A DNA stretch of 64,000 nt from an uncultured Lachnospira sp. (GTDB lineage: Bacteria; Bacillota; Clostridia; Lachnospirales; Lachnospiraceae). This document shows, in pieces, positions 1 to 7,287 of the stretch. The first letter of the stretch is position 1, and each line of letters starts with the position of its first letter. Made by a program: the position numbers and the translations under genes. The notes below the pieces were generated by a model, which was not told where the DNA came from, made no database searches, and saw only the letters and a list, made by a program, of their open reading frames with translations. The DNA is taken from contig CAJUKN010000008.1 in NCBI GenBank assembly GCA_910587485.1, positions 62,001 to 126,000 on the forward strand, read 5' to 3'.

Positions 1-1376
1 ATGTTGAAGGAATAGCAGCATATATGCAGAATTATTTTAAGGATTGTTTGTATGTACCAATAATGGTTGTTGTATTTACAGTTTATTTGTTTTTATTAAA
101 TCCATTGCTTGCCATAGCATGTCTTGGTCTATTTGTTGCTTTGGTTCCACTTAGTATTAAGCTTTTAAAACCAGTTAAAATGGCACAAGCTGCCTATGTA
201 AAACTTTTGGGATTGACAAACAATCATATATTAGAAGCCTTTGATGGAGCAGATGTAATTAAATCATATAATCTTCAAAAGAAAATGCAAAATAAATATT
301 ATACAGCTTTAAAAGAAACATTTGATATTTCCAATCGAAATGATTTATGGCAATACAATATTGAACCACTTTCATGTCTAATCAGAGAAGCACCAAGAGC
401 TATTGCGTTATGTATTGGAGGGTATTTGACTTTTAAAGGAAATATAACGTTGGGTGTATTATTAGCATTTATCAGTGGGATTGAGAAAATAAATGAACCG
501 CTTGTCGATGCATATCAGTTGGTGGTTAAAACACAAATAGCAATGATATCTATAAAACGTGTATTTGAAATAATGGATATGCCTATAGAGGATACAGAAA
601 ATAAATTACAAGAAGTAAGTAAAACAACAAAACAAGTCTTTGTGTTTAAAAATGTATCATTTACATATTCAAAATTGATGGAAAGCAAAAAACAAGTTTT
701 AAAGAACTTAAATTTAACAGTTGAAAAAGGAAGAAGAATTGCTTTTGTAGGTCAGAGTGGATGCGGTAAAAGTACCATTATTAAATTAATGTGCAGACAA
801 TATGAAGTCCATAATGGTGAAGTTTTATTTTATGGAAATAAATTTTCAGACATTACTCCAGAAGTTGTAAGAAAAGATTTGGCACTAATTTCACAGGATA
901 CAGTAATTTTTCCAATGAGTGTACTAGACAATATTCGTATTGGCAATCCACAAGCCTGCAAAGAGAAGGTAATAGAGGCTGCAAAGATAGCGGGCTGTGA
1001 TGATTTTATTAAAGAGTTACCAAATCAATATAATACCTTGCTTGAAGAACGAGGAAGCAATTTATCTGGTGGTCAGAGACAGCGAATTTCTATTGCAAGA
1101 GCAATTTTAAAGGATGCACCTATTCTTTTATTGGATGAGCCAACTTCCGCTTTGGATAAAGAAACAGAAGCATTTGTAAATGAAACTTTAAAAATGATTT
1201 CACAAAATAAAACTGTAATTACAGTGGCACACCGTCTTACCACAATAATAGATTATGACGAAATTATTGTTTTTGACGAGGGCAAGATTGTGGAATCTGG
1301 AACACATAAAGAGCTTATGAAAGCAAAAGGAACATATTGTAAAATGTATCAAAATTATATTATGTCAGAGGTGTAA
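1..1376 (+). CDS. ABC exporter, fused permease-ATPase (5' truncated by window)
   Basis: The reading frame is open to the window edge; the first visible ATG (24) is internal, and codons before it (VEGIAAY) continue the membrane domain. About 457 residues are visible of a family usually 570-600 long, so roughly 120 N-terminal residues lie upstream. The remaining membrane helices come first, then a nucleotide-binding domain. Counting from the ATG at 24 this has Walker A GQSGCGKST (243-251), signature LSGGQRQR (about 350), Walker B ILLLDEP and the H-loop AHRL. It would use ATP to export a peptide, lipid or drug; the substrate cannot be read. The next gene is a second half-exporter 4 bp downstream, so the two probably form a heterodimer. 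Confidence 0.9.
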   Translation, partial: VEGIAAYMQNYFKDCLYVPIMVVVFTVYLFLLNPLLAIACLGLFVALVPLSIKLLKPVKMAQAAYVKLLGLTNNHILEAFDGADVIKSYNLQKKMQNKYYTALKETFDISNRNDLWQYNIEPLSCLIREAPRAIALCIGGYLTFKGNITLGVLLAFISGIEKINEPLVDAYQLVVKTQIAMISIKRVFEIMDMPIEDTENKLQEVSKTTKQVFVFKNVSFTYSKLMESKKQVLKNLNLTVEKGRRIAFVGQSGCGKSTIIKLMCRQYEVHNGEVLFYGNKFSDITPEVVRKDLALISQDTVIFPMSVLDNIRIGNPQACKEKVIEAAKIAGCDDFIKELPNQYNTLLEERGSNLSGGQRQRISIARAILKDAPILLLDEPTSALDKETEAFVNETLKMISQNKTVITVAHRLTTIIDYDEIIVFDEGKIVESGTHKELMKAKGTYCKMYQNYIMSEV

Positions 1377-1380
1377 AGTA

Positions 1381-3045
1381 GTGAGAGAATTAAAAAGATA
1401 TTTTTCATATATTGGAACATATAAGATTTCATACTGGAGTATTTTTATAATAACGCTTGTTACATCTGTTATATTAAATTTAATATATCCATATATGAAT
1501 AAATTAATTTTTAATGCGTTGGAATATCAAGATAACAATTTATTTGTACAAGCAGCAACATTATGTATTATATTGGTTGTGCTAAACTGTCTAGCACCAT
1601 ATAGAAGATACTTTCAAATTAAAGTTGTCCGAAAAATTGTGTTTGATATTAAAATAGAGCTTTTTAAAAAACTGATGAGAATGGATATGAATTATTATGA
1701 AAGTCATCATAGTGGGGAAGCACTAAAAACATTAAATTGGGATGCCAATTCTCTTAAGGATTCGTATTTTTCACATATTTATTGGGTGTTTGGAAGACTT
1801 ATTAATGGTGTGACGTCAATTATTGCAATGATGGTGTATAATCCAATGTTGGCGTTTATTGCTATTAGCTTTTGTTTGGTGACTGTATATATTTCTATTA
1901 AAATGAATCAGCAAATCAAAAAGATAGATAAGGATATTCAAAATAAAATATCAAAACTCACAGAACGTTTAAGTGATATTTTATTAGGATTTTCAACACT
2001 TAAAATGTTTTGTGGTTCATCCCTTGTTCTGGATTCTTTTCAAAGTGAAAATAATCAGGCAACCAATGAAGAAAAGCAGAAAAGTAAAAAGTTGGCAGTT
2101 CTTGAAATGATTTCTTTTTTCTTAGGAATATTGGCAAGTTTTGGGACGATTGGTGTAGGAGCATTTTTAGTGGCACGTGGAAAACTGGATTATGGAACTG
2201 TTATGGCAATTGTATCATTGCAGATGGGTGTTCGTTCCATGGTGCAAAGTTTTGGTTCTGTATGGACTACATTTTCGTCATCATTAGTAAAAGCAGGTAG
2301 AGTTTTTGACTTTCTTGAATTGGATTGTGAAGAATTAGGTTTTGAAAAAACAGATTTTGAGGAGCCAGAAAATCGTTATAGAATAGAACCACAAAAGATG
2401 AGCAAACCAATTGAAGTGGTTAATTTAACATTTTCTTATGATGGAAATATAGATGTTTTTAAACATTTTTTTATGGAGGTTATGAATGGCGAAAAGATTA
2501 TGATTATGGGAGAGTCTGGCTGTGGAAAAAGTACATTATTAAAACTGTTTATGCGTTTTTATAGGCAAACTTCAGGTAAAATAAAGCTGTATGGACATGA
2601 TATAAATAAATATTCGCTTTGGCAGTTAAGACAACTGATTACTTATATACCTCAAAATAGTTATTTATTTGAAGGCAGTATTCGTGAAAATATTGCTTTT
2701 GGATATTCTGGAAAAGGGTCAGTGAGTGATGAACAAATTGTAAAAGCAGCAAAGTTGGCATATGCAGAGGAATTTATTGAGATGTTACCACAAGGCTATG
2801 ATACCCTTCTTGAGGCTGGCGGTCGTAACCTATCTGGTGGACAACGTCAGCGTATTGCAATAGCAAGAGCATTTTTAAAGGATTCACCAATTCTTTTAAT
2901 GGACGAACCATCTTCTGCATTAGATGTTTGGAGTGAGAAAAAAATAAATCAGGCAATGCAAGAATTGACGAGACAAAAAGTAGTGCTTATGGTTACACAT
3001 CGGTCAACATCATTTGAGGAGTTTAATCGTGTAGTGAGATTATAA
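1381..3045 (+). CDS. ABC exporter, fused permease-ATPase (second half)
   Basis: This 554-residue protein has a six-helix ABC exporter membrane domain (about 1-310) followed by an ATPase domain with Walker A GESGCGKST, signature LSGGQRQR, Walker B ILLMDEP and a THR motif at the H-loop. The start is GTG at 1381, served by an AGAGGTG Shine-Dalgarno that overlaps the stop codon of the preceding half-exporter, which suggests translational coupling. The C-terminus ends soon after the H-loop (VVRL), somewhat shorter than usual. Both partners keep the catalytic Walker B glutamate position (DEP), so neither site is obviously degenerate. The transported molecule is unknown. Confidence 0.9.
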   Translation: MRELKRYFSYIGTYKISYWSIFIITLVTSVILNLIYPYMNKLIFNALEYQDNNLFVQAATLCIILVVLNCLAPYRRYFQIKVVRKIVFDIKIELFKKLMRMDMNYYESHHSGEALKTLNWDANSLKDSYFSHIYWVFGRLINGVTSIIAMMVYNPMLAFIAISFCLVTVYISIKMNQQIKKIDKDIQNKISKLTERLSDILLGFSTLKMFCGSSLVLDSFQSENNQATNEEKQKSKKLAVLEMISFFLGILASFGTIGVGAFLVARGKLDYGTVMAIVSLQMGVRSMVQSFGSVWTTFSSSLVKAGRVFDFLELDCEELGFEKTDFEEPENRYRIEPQKMSKPIEVVNLTFSYDGNIDVFKHFFMEVMNGEKIMIMGESGCGKSTLLKLFMRFYRQTSGKIKLYGHDINKYSLWQLRQLITYIPQNSYLFEGSIRENIAFGYSGKGSVSDEQIVKAAKLAYAEEFIEMLPQGYDTLLEAGGRNLSGGQRQRIAIARAFLKDSPILLMDEPSSALDVWSEKKINQAMQELTRQKVVLMVTHRSTSFEEFNRVVRL

Positions 3046-3070
3046 AAAAGATGGTATATGAAAATAAAAG

Positions 3071-3158
3071 GATTGATATAAAAAAAGAAAGTAAATATAA
3101 TAAGCCTTGATATATTGTGTCAAGGTTTATTTTTTTGCTAAAGGAGGCACTCTGAATG
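3071..3158 (+). repeat. Copy 1 of a duplicated hairpin/leader module
   Basis: This segment repeats at 4181-4274. Both copies share a 5' block that includes AAAGAAAGTAAATATAATAA, a 27-nt inverted repeat, and a 3' block TTTGCTAAAGGAGG followed by an ATG. Here the inverted repeat is 3102-3128 (arms AAGCCTTGATA and TGTCAAGGTTT, which pair fully as RNA with two G-U pairs). A T-rich tail (3126-3136) makes it usable as a terminator for the ABC exporter genes. The ATG at 3156 opens a frame of only four codons, so the Shine-Dalgarno leads to nothing; this looks like the relic front end of a duplicated gene. Confidence 0.7.
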
Positions 3159-3306
3159 AAGGAGAGATAGAATATTGGAAATAAGAATTTATCTGATTAA
3201 TCATAACAATGATTTTAACCCCTATGACAAATCATCATATGCTGCATTTACCATCTTGTTTAAATAATTTACCTATTTTAGACGAATAAATATTTTCCAA
3301 AATTTA

Positions 3307-3334
3307 TTGACAAAATTCTCTTATTTAGTACAAT
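3307..3334 (+). promoter_or_regulatory. Sigma-70-type promoter for the 3405 gene
   Basis: The -35 TTGACA is at 3307-3312 and the -10 TACAAT at 3329-3334, separated by 16 bp. Transcription would begin near 3341, which rules out an ATG at 3333 as the start of the downstream gene and supports the ATG at 3405. Confidence 0.6.
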
Positions 3335-3404
3335 GCTGTTAAAAAGAAGTGTTTTTTCTATTGTGCAATTTCTACGTTACACTTCAAAATGGGGATTAAT
3401 AAAA

Positions 3405-3848
3405 ATGAAAAAAGTGTTGGTTGCTATTATTTTAATTGTGGTTTTTATTTTTTTATCTGTTTTAGTAGTTGCGCCAATCATAAATGATAATATAGCGAAG
3501 AAAACAGCAAATAAGCTTGCAGATTTGCCACTTCCAAATAATACTGAATTTATTGAGATGGTATATATAGCAGGAAAATTAATTGGAAATGGTAATGGAA
3601 TGCAATATTTTGGAGCGATTTTAATTAAAAGTGAGCTTTCTTTGGAAGAATTAAAAGAATATTATTTACAATTTGCAAAAGATGAATGGGAATGTGTGGT
3701 TGAAAGTCAGATAGATACAGATATAAAAATTATAGAACATACGAAGTTAACATTTAAGACGAATGTAGAGGGAGATGATTATTATATTGTTTATTCATGG
3801 GGAGATAATAACACTATTTTTCATGGATTTGATATAAGAGGTCACTGA
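3405..3848 (+). CDS. Small membrane-anchored protein of unknown function
   Basis: This is a 147-residue protein with a single strongly hydrophobic N-terminal segment (residues 4-24, after MKK). It has no lipobox cysteine, so it is either a signal anchor or an uncleaved signal peptide. The remainder is a charged, probably extracytoplasmic domain with alternating strands and helices; I do not recognise a family. The start at 3405 is chosen because the upstream in-frame ATG (3333) overlaps the -10 box, and because GGGGATT lies 8-10 nt before 3405. The leader contains a hairpin (GAAGTGT at 3345 with ACACTTC at 3379) just before the ribosome-binding site, a layout also found before era. A terminator follows at 4004. 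Confidence 0.6.
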   Translation: MKKVLVAIILIVVFIFLSVLVVAPIINDNIAKKTANKLADLPLPNNTEFIEMVYIAGKLIGNGNGMQYFGAILIKSELSLEELKEYYLQFAKDEWECVVESQIDTDIKIIEHTKLTFKTNVEGDDYYIVYSWGDNNTIFHGFDIRGH

Positions 3849-3892
3849 TATAACACCCAATTTATCGGATTTCATATAAATAATAATTACTA

Positions 3893-3924
3893 ACAAAGCA
3901 AATTGCAAATATTCGTTTGATTGG
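3893..3924 (+). repeat. Dispersed intergenic repeat family A (copy D)
   Basis: This is a shortened member of the family whose best copies are at 20511-20550 and 32741-32780. It keeps the core AAATTGCAAATATTCGTTTG, corresponding to the core GATTGCGAATATCTGCTTTG of the full copies. Confidence 0.45.
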
Positions 3925-4003
3925 CTCAATCTGATGAAATAGAGTACATCAAGTTTGTCTAAATAGCATTACCACAATCACAACAAAATAGTTATATATC
4001 ATT

Positions 4004-4040
4004 AGAGTATATAGAAAATCCGTCTATATGCTCTATTTTT
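4004..4040 (+). terminator. Rho-independent terminator
   Basis: A 12-bp stem (AGAGTATATAGA with TCTATATGCTCT, one G-U pair) with a 7-nt loop is followed by ATTTTT. It ends transcription of the small membrane protein gene at 3405. Confidence 0.75.
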
Positions 4041-4180
4041 ATGTAAAGGAGCAAGATATATGAGTAAAATTCACAAAATAAAAAGTAATGCTTATGATTA
4101 TACATCAGTCAATGTTATTTAAGAGATTTAATTGTATTGTAAGATTGTATAAATATAAAAAAGATAATATTTAAGAATAA

Positions 4181-4274
4181 ATTGATATAAAAAAAGAAAG
4201 TAAATATAATAAATCTTGACATATCGTGTCAAGATTTAAGTGTTATTCTTTTGCTAAAGGAGGAAATCACAATG
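4181..4274 (+). promoter_or_regulatory. Copy 2 of hairpin/operator module in front of the WYL regulator
   Basis: A perfect inverted repeat at 4211-4237 has 11-bp arms (AAATCTTGACA and TGTCAAGATTT) around TATCG. The left arm contains TTGACA, a possible -35 box, and the AAAGGAGG ribosome-binding site follows. Compared with copy 1 at 3071, one base pair has changed on both sides (C-G to T-A) and two others differ only by G-U alternatives, so pairing has been kept. It could be an autoregulatory operator for the WYL regulator or a structured RNA leader; the sequence alone cannot separate these. Confidence 0.6.
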
Positions 4275-5168
4275 CAGGAAAGCAGATTATTTAAGATTGT
4301 GTACCATCTGCTTGATAAGGGACAGGCTACAGCCCCAGAATTAGCAGAAAAGTTTGAGGTATCCGTCAGAACAATTTATAGAGATATTGATGCTTTGAGC
4401 GGGGCAGGTATTCCCATTTATGCAGAAGCAGGCAGAAATGGTGGTATTCGTTTAATAAATGATTTTGTCTTAGATAAAGCAGTACTGTCAAAAGAAGAAA
4501 AACAAGAAATTCTTACAGCATTACAGAGCATCAATATTACGCAGAATATTAGCAGTAGTCAAACACTACAAAAACTTTCGGCAATTTTTCATCTTCATTC
4601 AGAAAATTGGCTTGAAGTAGATTTTTCCAGATGGGGGGATAAAGAATTTGATAATGAAAAGTTTGAACAATTAAAATCGGCAGTAATCCATTGTAAAAGT
4701 GTTAAAATTCATTACGCAAGTTCCTATGAGGCTATAACTGAAAGAGTAGTGCAGCCATACAAGCTTATTTATAAAGCAAAAGCATGGTATTTGAAAGCGT
4801 TTTGCACCCAAAAACAAGACTGGCGATTATTCAAATTAAATCGTATCTTAAAGTTAGAAATTTTGAATGATAGTTTTACTCGCCAAAATTTCCCAAAATC
4901 GAGTAACCATTCTGAACAAGAGTATAAACAAATTACACTTCGTTTTCCAAAGGAAATGGCATATCGTGTATATGATGAGTTTGATGAAACGCAAATACAG
5001 CGACAAGAAAATGGAGATTTAATCGCTTCTGCTAAAATGCCAGAAGATACATGGCTGATAGGTTTCTTACTATCATTTGGGACACAGGTAGATATCCTTT
5101 CACCTGTCTATCTAAAAAATGTCTTAGCACAACAGGCAAAATTGATATATGAAAAAAACAAATCTTAA
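4272..5168 (+). CDS. WYL-domain transcriptional regulator (YafY-like)
   Basis: This 298-residue protein has an N-terminal HTH_11-type winged helix (about 1-55; VSVRTIYRDIDAL is the recognition region) and a central WYL domain (about 135-220, with the RVVQPYKLIYKAKAWYLKAF region). A C-terminal extension common to YafY-type regulators follows. WYL regulators often respond to nucleic-acid ligands or DNA stress and usually autoregulate. ATG 4272 is chosen over TTG 4251 because AAAGGAGG sits 8 nt upstream of it. The perfect palindrome just before the gene is a plausible self-operator. The following gene is ClbS-like, so this regulator may control it. Confidence 0.85.
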   Translation: MQESRLFKIVYHLLDKGQATAPELAEKFEVSVRTIYRDIDALSGAGIPIYAEAGRNGGIRLINDFVLDKAVLSKEEKQEILTALQSINITQNISSSQTLQKLSAIFHLHSENWLEVDFSRWGDKEFDNEKFEQLKSAVIHCKSVKIHYASSYEAITERVVQPYKLIYKAKAWYLKAFCTQKQDWRLFKLNRILKLEILNDSFTRQNFPKSSNHSEQEYKQITLRFPKEMAYRVYDEFDETQIQRQENGDLIASAKMPEDTWLIGFLLSFGTQVDILSPVYLKNVLAQQAKLIYEKNKS

Positions 5169-5180
5169 TATAAGCTTATA

Positions 5181-5220
5181 AGCAAAGAGCAAAATAGATT
5201 GCGAATATCTGCTTGACTAA
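5181..5220 (+). repeat. Dispersed intergenic repeat family A (copy C)
   Basis: AGCAAAGAGCAAAATAGATT followed by GCGAATATCTGCTTGACTAA matches the family core in the same orientation as the copies at 20511 and 32741. It lies between the WYL regulator and the ClbS-like gene. Confidence 0.55.
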
Positions 5221-5306
5221 AATTATAATATAAAAATTTTATATTTTAATTGATAATAAAAAAACACAATAGGAATTTTTGTTAAATAAAGAAAGGAAAA
5301 ATAAAT

Positions 5307-5849
5307 ATGGGCAGACCAACAACAAAAACAGATTTATTAACCGCAGCAACTGCAAATTATGAAAAGCTAAATACTCTTATCTTAGAATTAACAGAAAAAG
5401 AGCTAAAAACACCTTTTGATTTTTCGGGTGATGAAAAAAAGAAAGAGGCTCATTGGAAAAGAGATAAAAATCTTCGTGATATTTTCATTCATCTTTATGA
5501 ATGGCATCAGCTTTTGCTAAACTGGGTACAGTCAAATCAAAATGGCGATAGTAAACCATTTATACCTCAGCCTTATAATTGGAAAACTTATGGAGACATG
5601 AATGTGGAGTTTTGGAAAAAGCATCAAAATACATCATTAGAGGCTGCAAAAAGTATGCTTCAAAAATCGCACACTGAAATTCTAAGGTTGGCTGAAACAT
5701 TTTCAAATGATGAATTATTTTCTAAAGGCGTTTATAAATGGGTTGGTGGAAGCACTTTGGGTTCGTATTTTGTCAGCGAGACATCAAGTCATTATAATTG
5801 GGCTATAAAGAAGTTAAAAGCACATAGGAAAAATTGTGCTGGTATGTAA
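5307..5849 (+). CDS. ClbS/DfsB family four-helix-bundle protein (DUF1706)
   Basis: The 180-residue protein begins MGRPTTKTDLLTAAT and contains LRDIFIHLYEWHQLLLNW, then a basic SWNW-like stretch and a C-terminal SHYNWAIKKL region, the pattern of the ClbS/DfsB (DUF1706) family. The best-studied member, ClbS, protects colibactin producers by opening the toxin's cyclopropane warhead; most family members are uncharacterised and have a DinB-like fold. The start ATG 5307 follows GAAAGGAAAA. No colibactin synthesis genes are present, so a role in resistance to foreign electrophiles or another stress function is inference. It lies between a WYL regulator and a radical SAM gene. Confidence 0.8.
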   Translation: MGRPTTKTDLLTAATANYEKLNTLILELTEKELKTPFDFSGDEKKKEAHWKRDKNLRDIFIHLYEWHQLLLNWVQSNQNGDSKPFIPQPYNWKTYGDMNVEFWKKHQNTSLEAAKSMLQKSHTEILRLAETFSNDELFSKGVYKWVGGSTLGSYFVSETSSHYNWAIKKLKAHRKNCAGM

Positions 5850-5864
5850 GGAGAGATAGTGTGC

Positions 5865-5895
5865 AAAAAGCAGCGCAGAAATGGGGATTAAAATG
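5865..5895 (+). repeat. 31-nt duplicated translation-start element (copy 1)
   Basis: This segment matches 41913-41943 at 29 of 31 positions. Both copies run through AAAAAGCAGCGCAGAAATG and end exactly at the start codon of the next gene (here 5893, there rmlC at 41941). The GGGGAT part is the likely ribosome-binding site. Confidence 0.7.
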
Positions 5896-6783
5896 CACTT
5901 TGTGAATGCAAAAGGAATTTTATCATCAAAAAATACAATGAATTTATATCGTGGTTGTTCACATGGCTGTATTTATTGTGACTCCAGAAGCAAATGTTAC
6001 CATATGGAACACGCTTTTGAAGATATTGAAATTAAGGAAAATGCAGTTGACCTATTAGAGTATGCCCTTAAACATAAACGGAAAAAATGTGTAATTGGTA
6101 CAGGTGCTATGACTGACCCTTATATTCCCTTGGAAATGGAAATCAGAAATGTCAGAAAAGCATTGCATTTAATATATGAGTATGGCTTTGGATTTACAGT
6201 CATTACAAAATCAGACCGCATTTTACGAGATTTAGACCTTTTGCAGAAAATAAATGAAAAGACAAAATGTGTTGTGCAAATGACTTTGACTACTTATGAT
6301 GAAGATTTGTGCAGAAAAATTGAACCGAATGTGAGTACAACAAAGGAACGTTTTGAGGTCTTAAAAAAACTCCGTGATGCAAAAATACCTGCTGTTGTGT
6401 GGTTAAATCCTATTTTGCCATTTATTAATGATACACAAGATAATATTTTTGGAATTTTAGATATGTGTATTGAAGCAAAGGTTTATGGTGTTATTTGTTT
6501 TGGAATGGGACTAACGCTTCGTGAAGGAAATCGAGAGTATTTTTATGAACAGTTAGACCATTTATTTCCACAGTTAAAAGAAAAATATATACAAACATAT
6601 GGAAATCGGTATATAGTTGACAGTCCAAACAATAATTATTTAATGAAGTTATTTTATCAGAAGTGCAAACAAGAAGGAATTGTTTATAACAATGAGCAGA
6701 TATTTCAGTATATACATACCTTTAAGGAAAAAGACTTCACCAAACAATTAAGTCTTTGGGATTTGGAAAATAGAGAGTTTTAG
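5893..6783 (+). CDS. SPL-family radical SAM protein
   Basis: This 296-residue protein has the radical SAM cysteine triad in GCSHGCIYC (about 22-30), preceded by the MHFVNAKGILS opening usual for this spore-photoproduct-lyase-like subfamily. The TIM-barrel SAM-binding regions follow (GTGAMTDPYIPLE, TVITKSD). The 4Fe-4S cluster would cleave SAM reductively; the substrate of this group is unknown, and it is not a true spore photoproduct lyase. ATG 5893 is preferred over ATG 5881: GGGGAT sits at the right distance before 5893, and family members start at MHF. The leader is part of a duplicated element also found before rmlC. Confidence 0.85.
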   Translation: MHFVNAKGILSSKNTMNLYRGCSHGCIYCDSRSKCYHMEHAFEDIEIKENAVDLLEYALKHKRKKCVIGTGAMTDPYIPLEMEIRNVRKALHLIYEYGFGFTVITKSDRILRDLDLLQKINEKTKCVVQMTLTTYDEDLCRKIEPNVSTTKERFEVLKKLRDAKIPAVVWLNPILPFINDTQDNIFGILDMCIEAKVYGVICFGMGLTLREGNREYFYEQLDHLFPQLKEKYIQTYGNRYIVDSPNNNYLMKLFYQKCKQEGIVYNNEQIFQYIHTFKEKDFTKQLSLWDLENREF

Positions 6784-6845
6784 TGCATAGACAACAGGTA
6801 ATCTATTATAGATATTATTTTAAAGATTAAGGAAGGATGATAGAA

Positions 6846-7036
6846 ATGCAAAATATATCGGTTTCATTTAGGATTGCGGTAAATGCCAATAAAGAAAAAA
6901 TTATAGAGATTTTTATCCTAGAGATGATACTATCATGCTTGAAAATCAAGTTCAATTAGCAAAAGAAATTTTACAAAAATTGACAAATTATGGGATAGCA
7001 TCAGAAATTATAGCAGAATTTGAAAATCTGTTATAA
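6846..7036 (+). pseudogene. Small frameshifted ORF relic
   Basis: An ATG at 6846, with AAGGAAGGATG upstream, opens a 37-residue frame (begins MQNISVSFRIAV) that stops at 6957-6959. A second frame overlaps it and continues to a stop at 7034-7036, with an internal ATG at 6935 and a helical product (MLENQVQLAKEILQKLTNYG). The two together look like one short protein broken by a frameshift. I recognise no family. Confidence 0.3.
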
Positions 7037-7204
7037 TAAATAATATTTTGTATTGATTAAATAAGCAAGAAATGTAGTTTTCATATCAACAAAACAATTA
7101 ATTTCTTAAATTAAAAATTAGAAAGAAAAGTTAAATATTAGATAATGAGTAATATTTAAAAATAACATAAAAGAAATTAGAAAAATGATTGTTGATAATA
7201 TAAA

Positions 7205-7237
7205 AAGGGCTGTTGCAAAATTTTTGTAACAGCTCTT
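7205..7237 (-). terminator. Terminator of the PIG-L gene
   Basis: A 16-bp self-complementary stretch (arms AAGGGCTGTTGCAAAA and TTTTGTAACAGCTCTT) is followed, read on the minus strand, by TTTTTATATT. The T tract is on the minus side only, so it terminates the minus-strand gene. Confidence 0.65.
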
Positions 7238-7287
7238 ATAAAATGAATTTATTTTTACAAGTATAAGTTATGTCATAAATGAAATGT

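Larger units (their letters stand above)
3849..4271 (+). other. Intergenic region with repeat, terminator and relics
   Basis: This stretch of just over 400 bp holds a dispersed repeat copy (3893-3924), a terminator (4004-4040), a 20-codon ORF with a good Shine-Dalgarno but no recognisable product (ATG 4060, stop 4122), and the second copy of the hairpin/leader module (4181-4274). It reads as a decayed accessory region. Confidence 0.5.
6784..7287. other. Intergenic region with a small gene relic
   Basis: The 500 bp between the radical SAM gene and the minus-strand deacetylase contain the short-ORF relic at 6846-7036 and a terminator at 7205-7237. The remainder is very AT-rich and shows no further gene. 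Confidence 0.5.

Noticed and set aside
3333..3404. Longer N-terminus for the 3405 gene starting at 3333
   Set aside because: That ATG overlaps the -10 box of a good promoter and would not be in the transcript.
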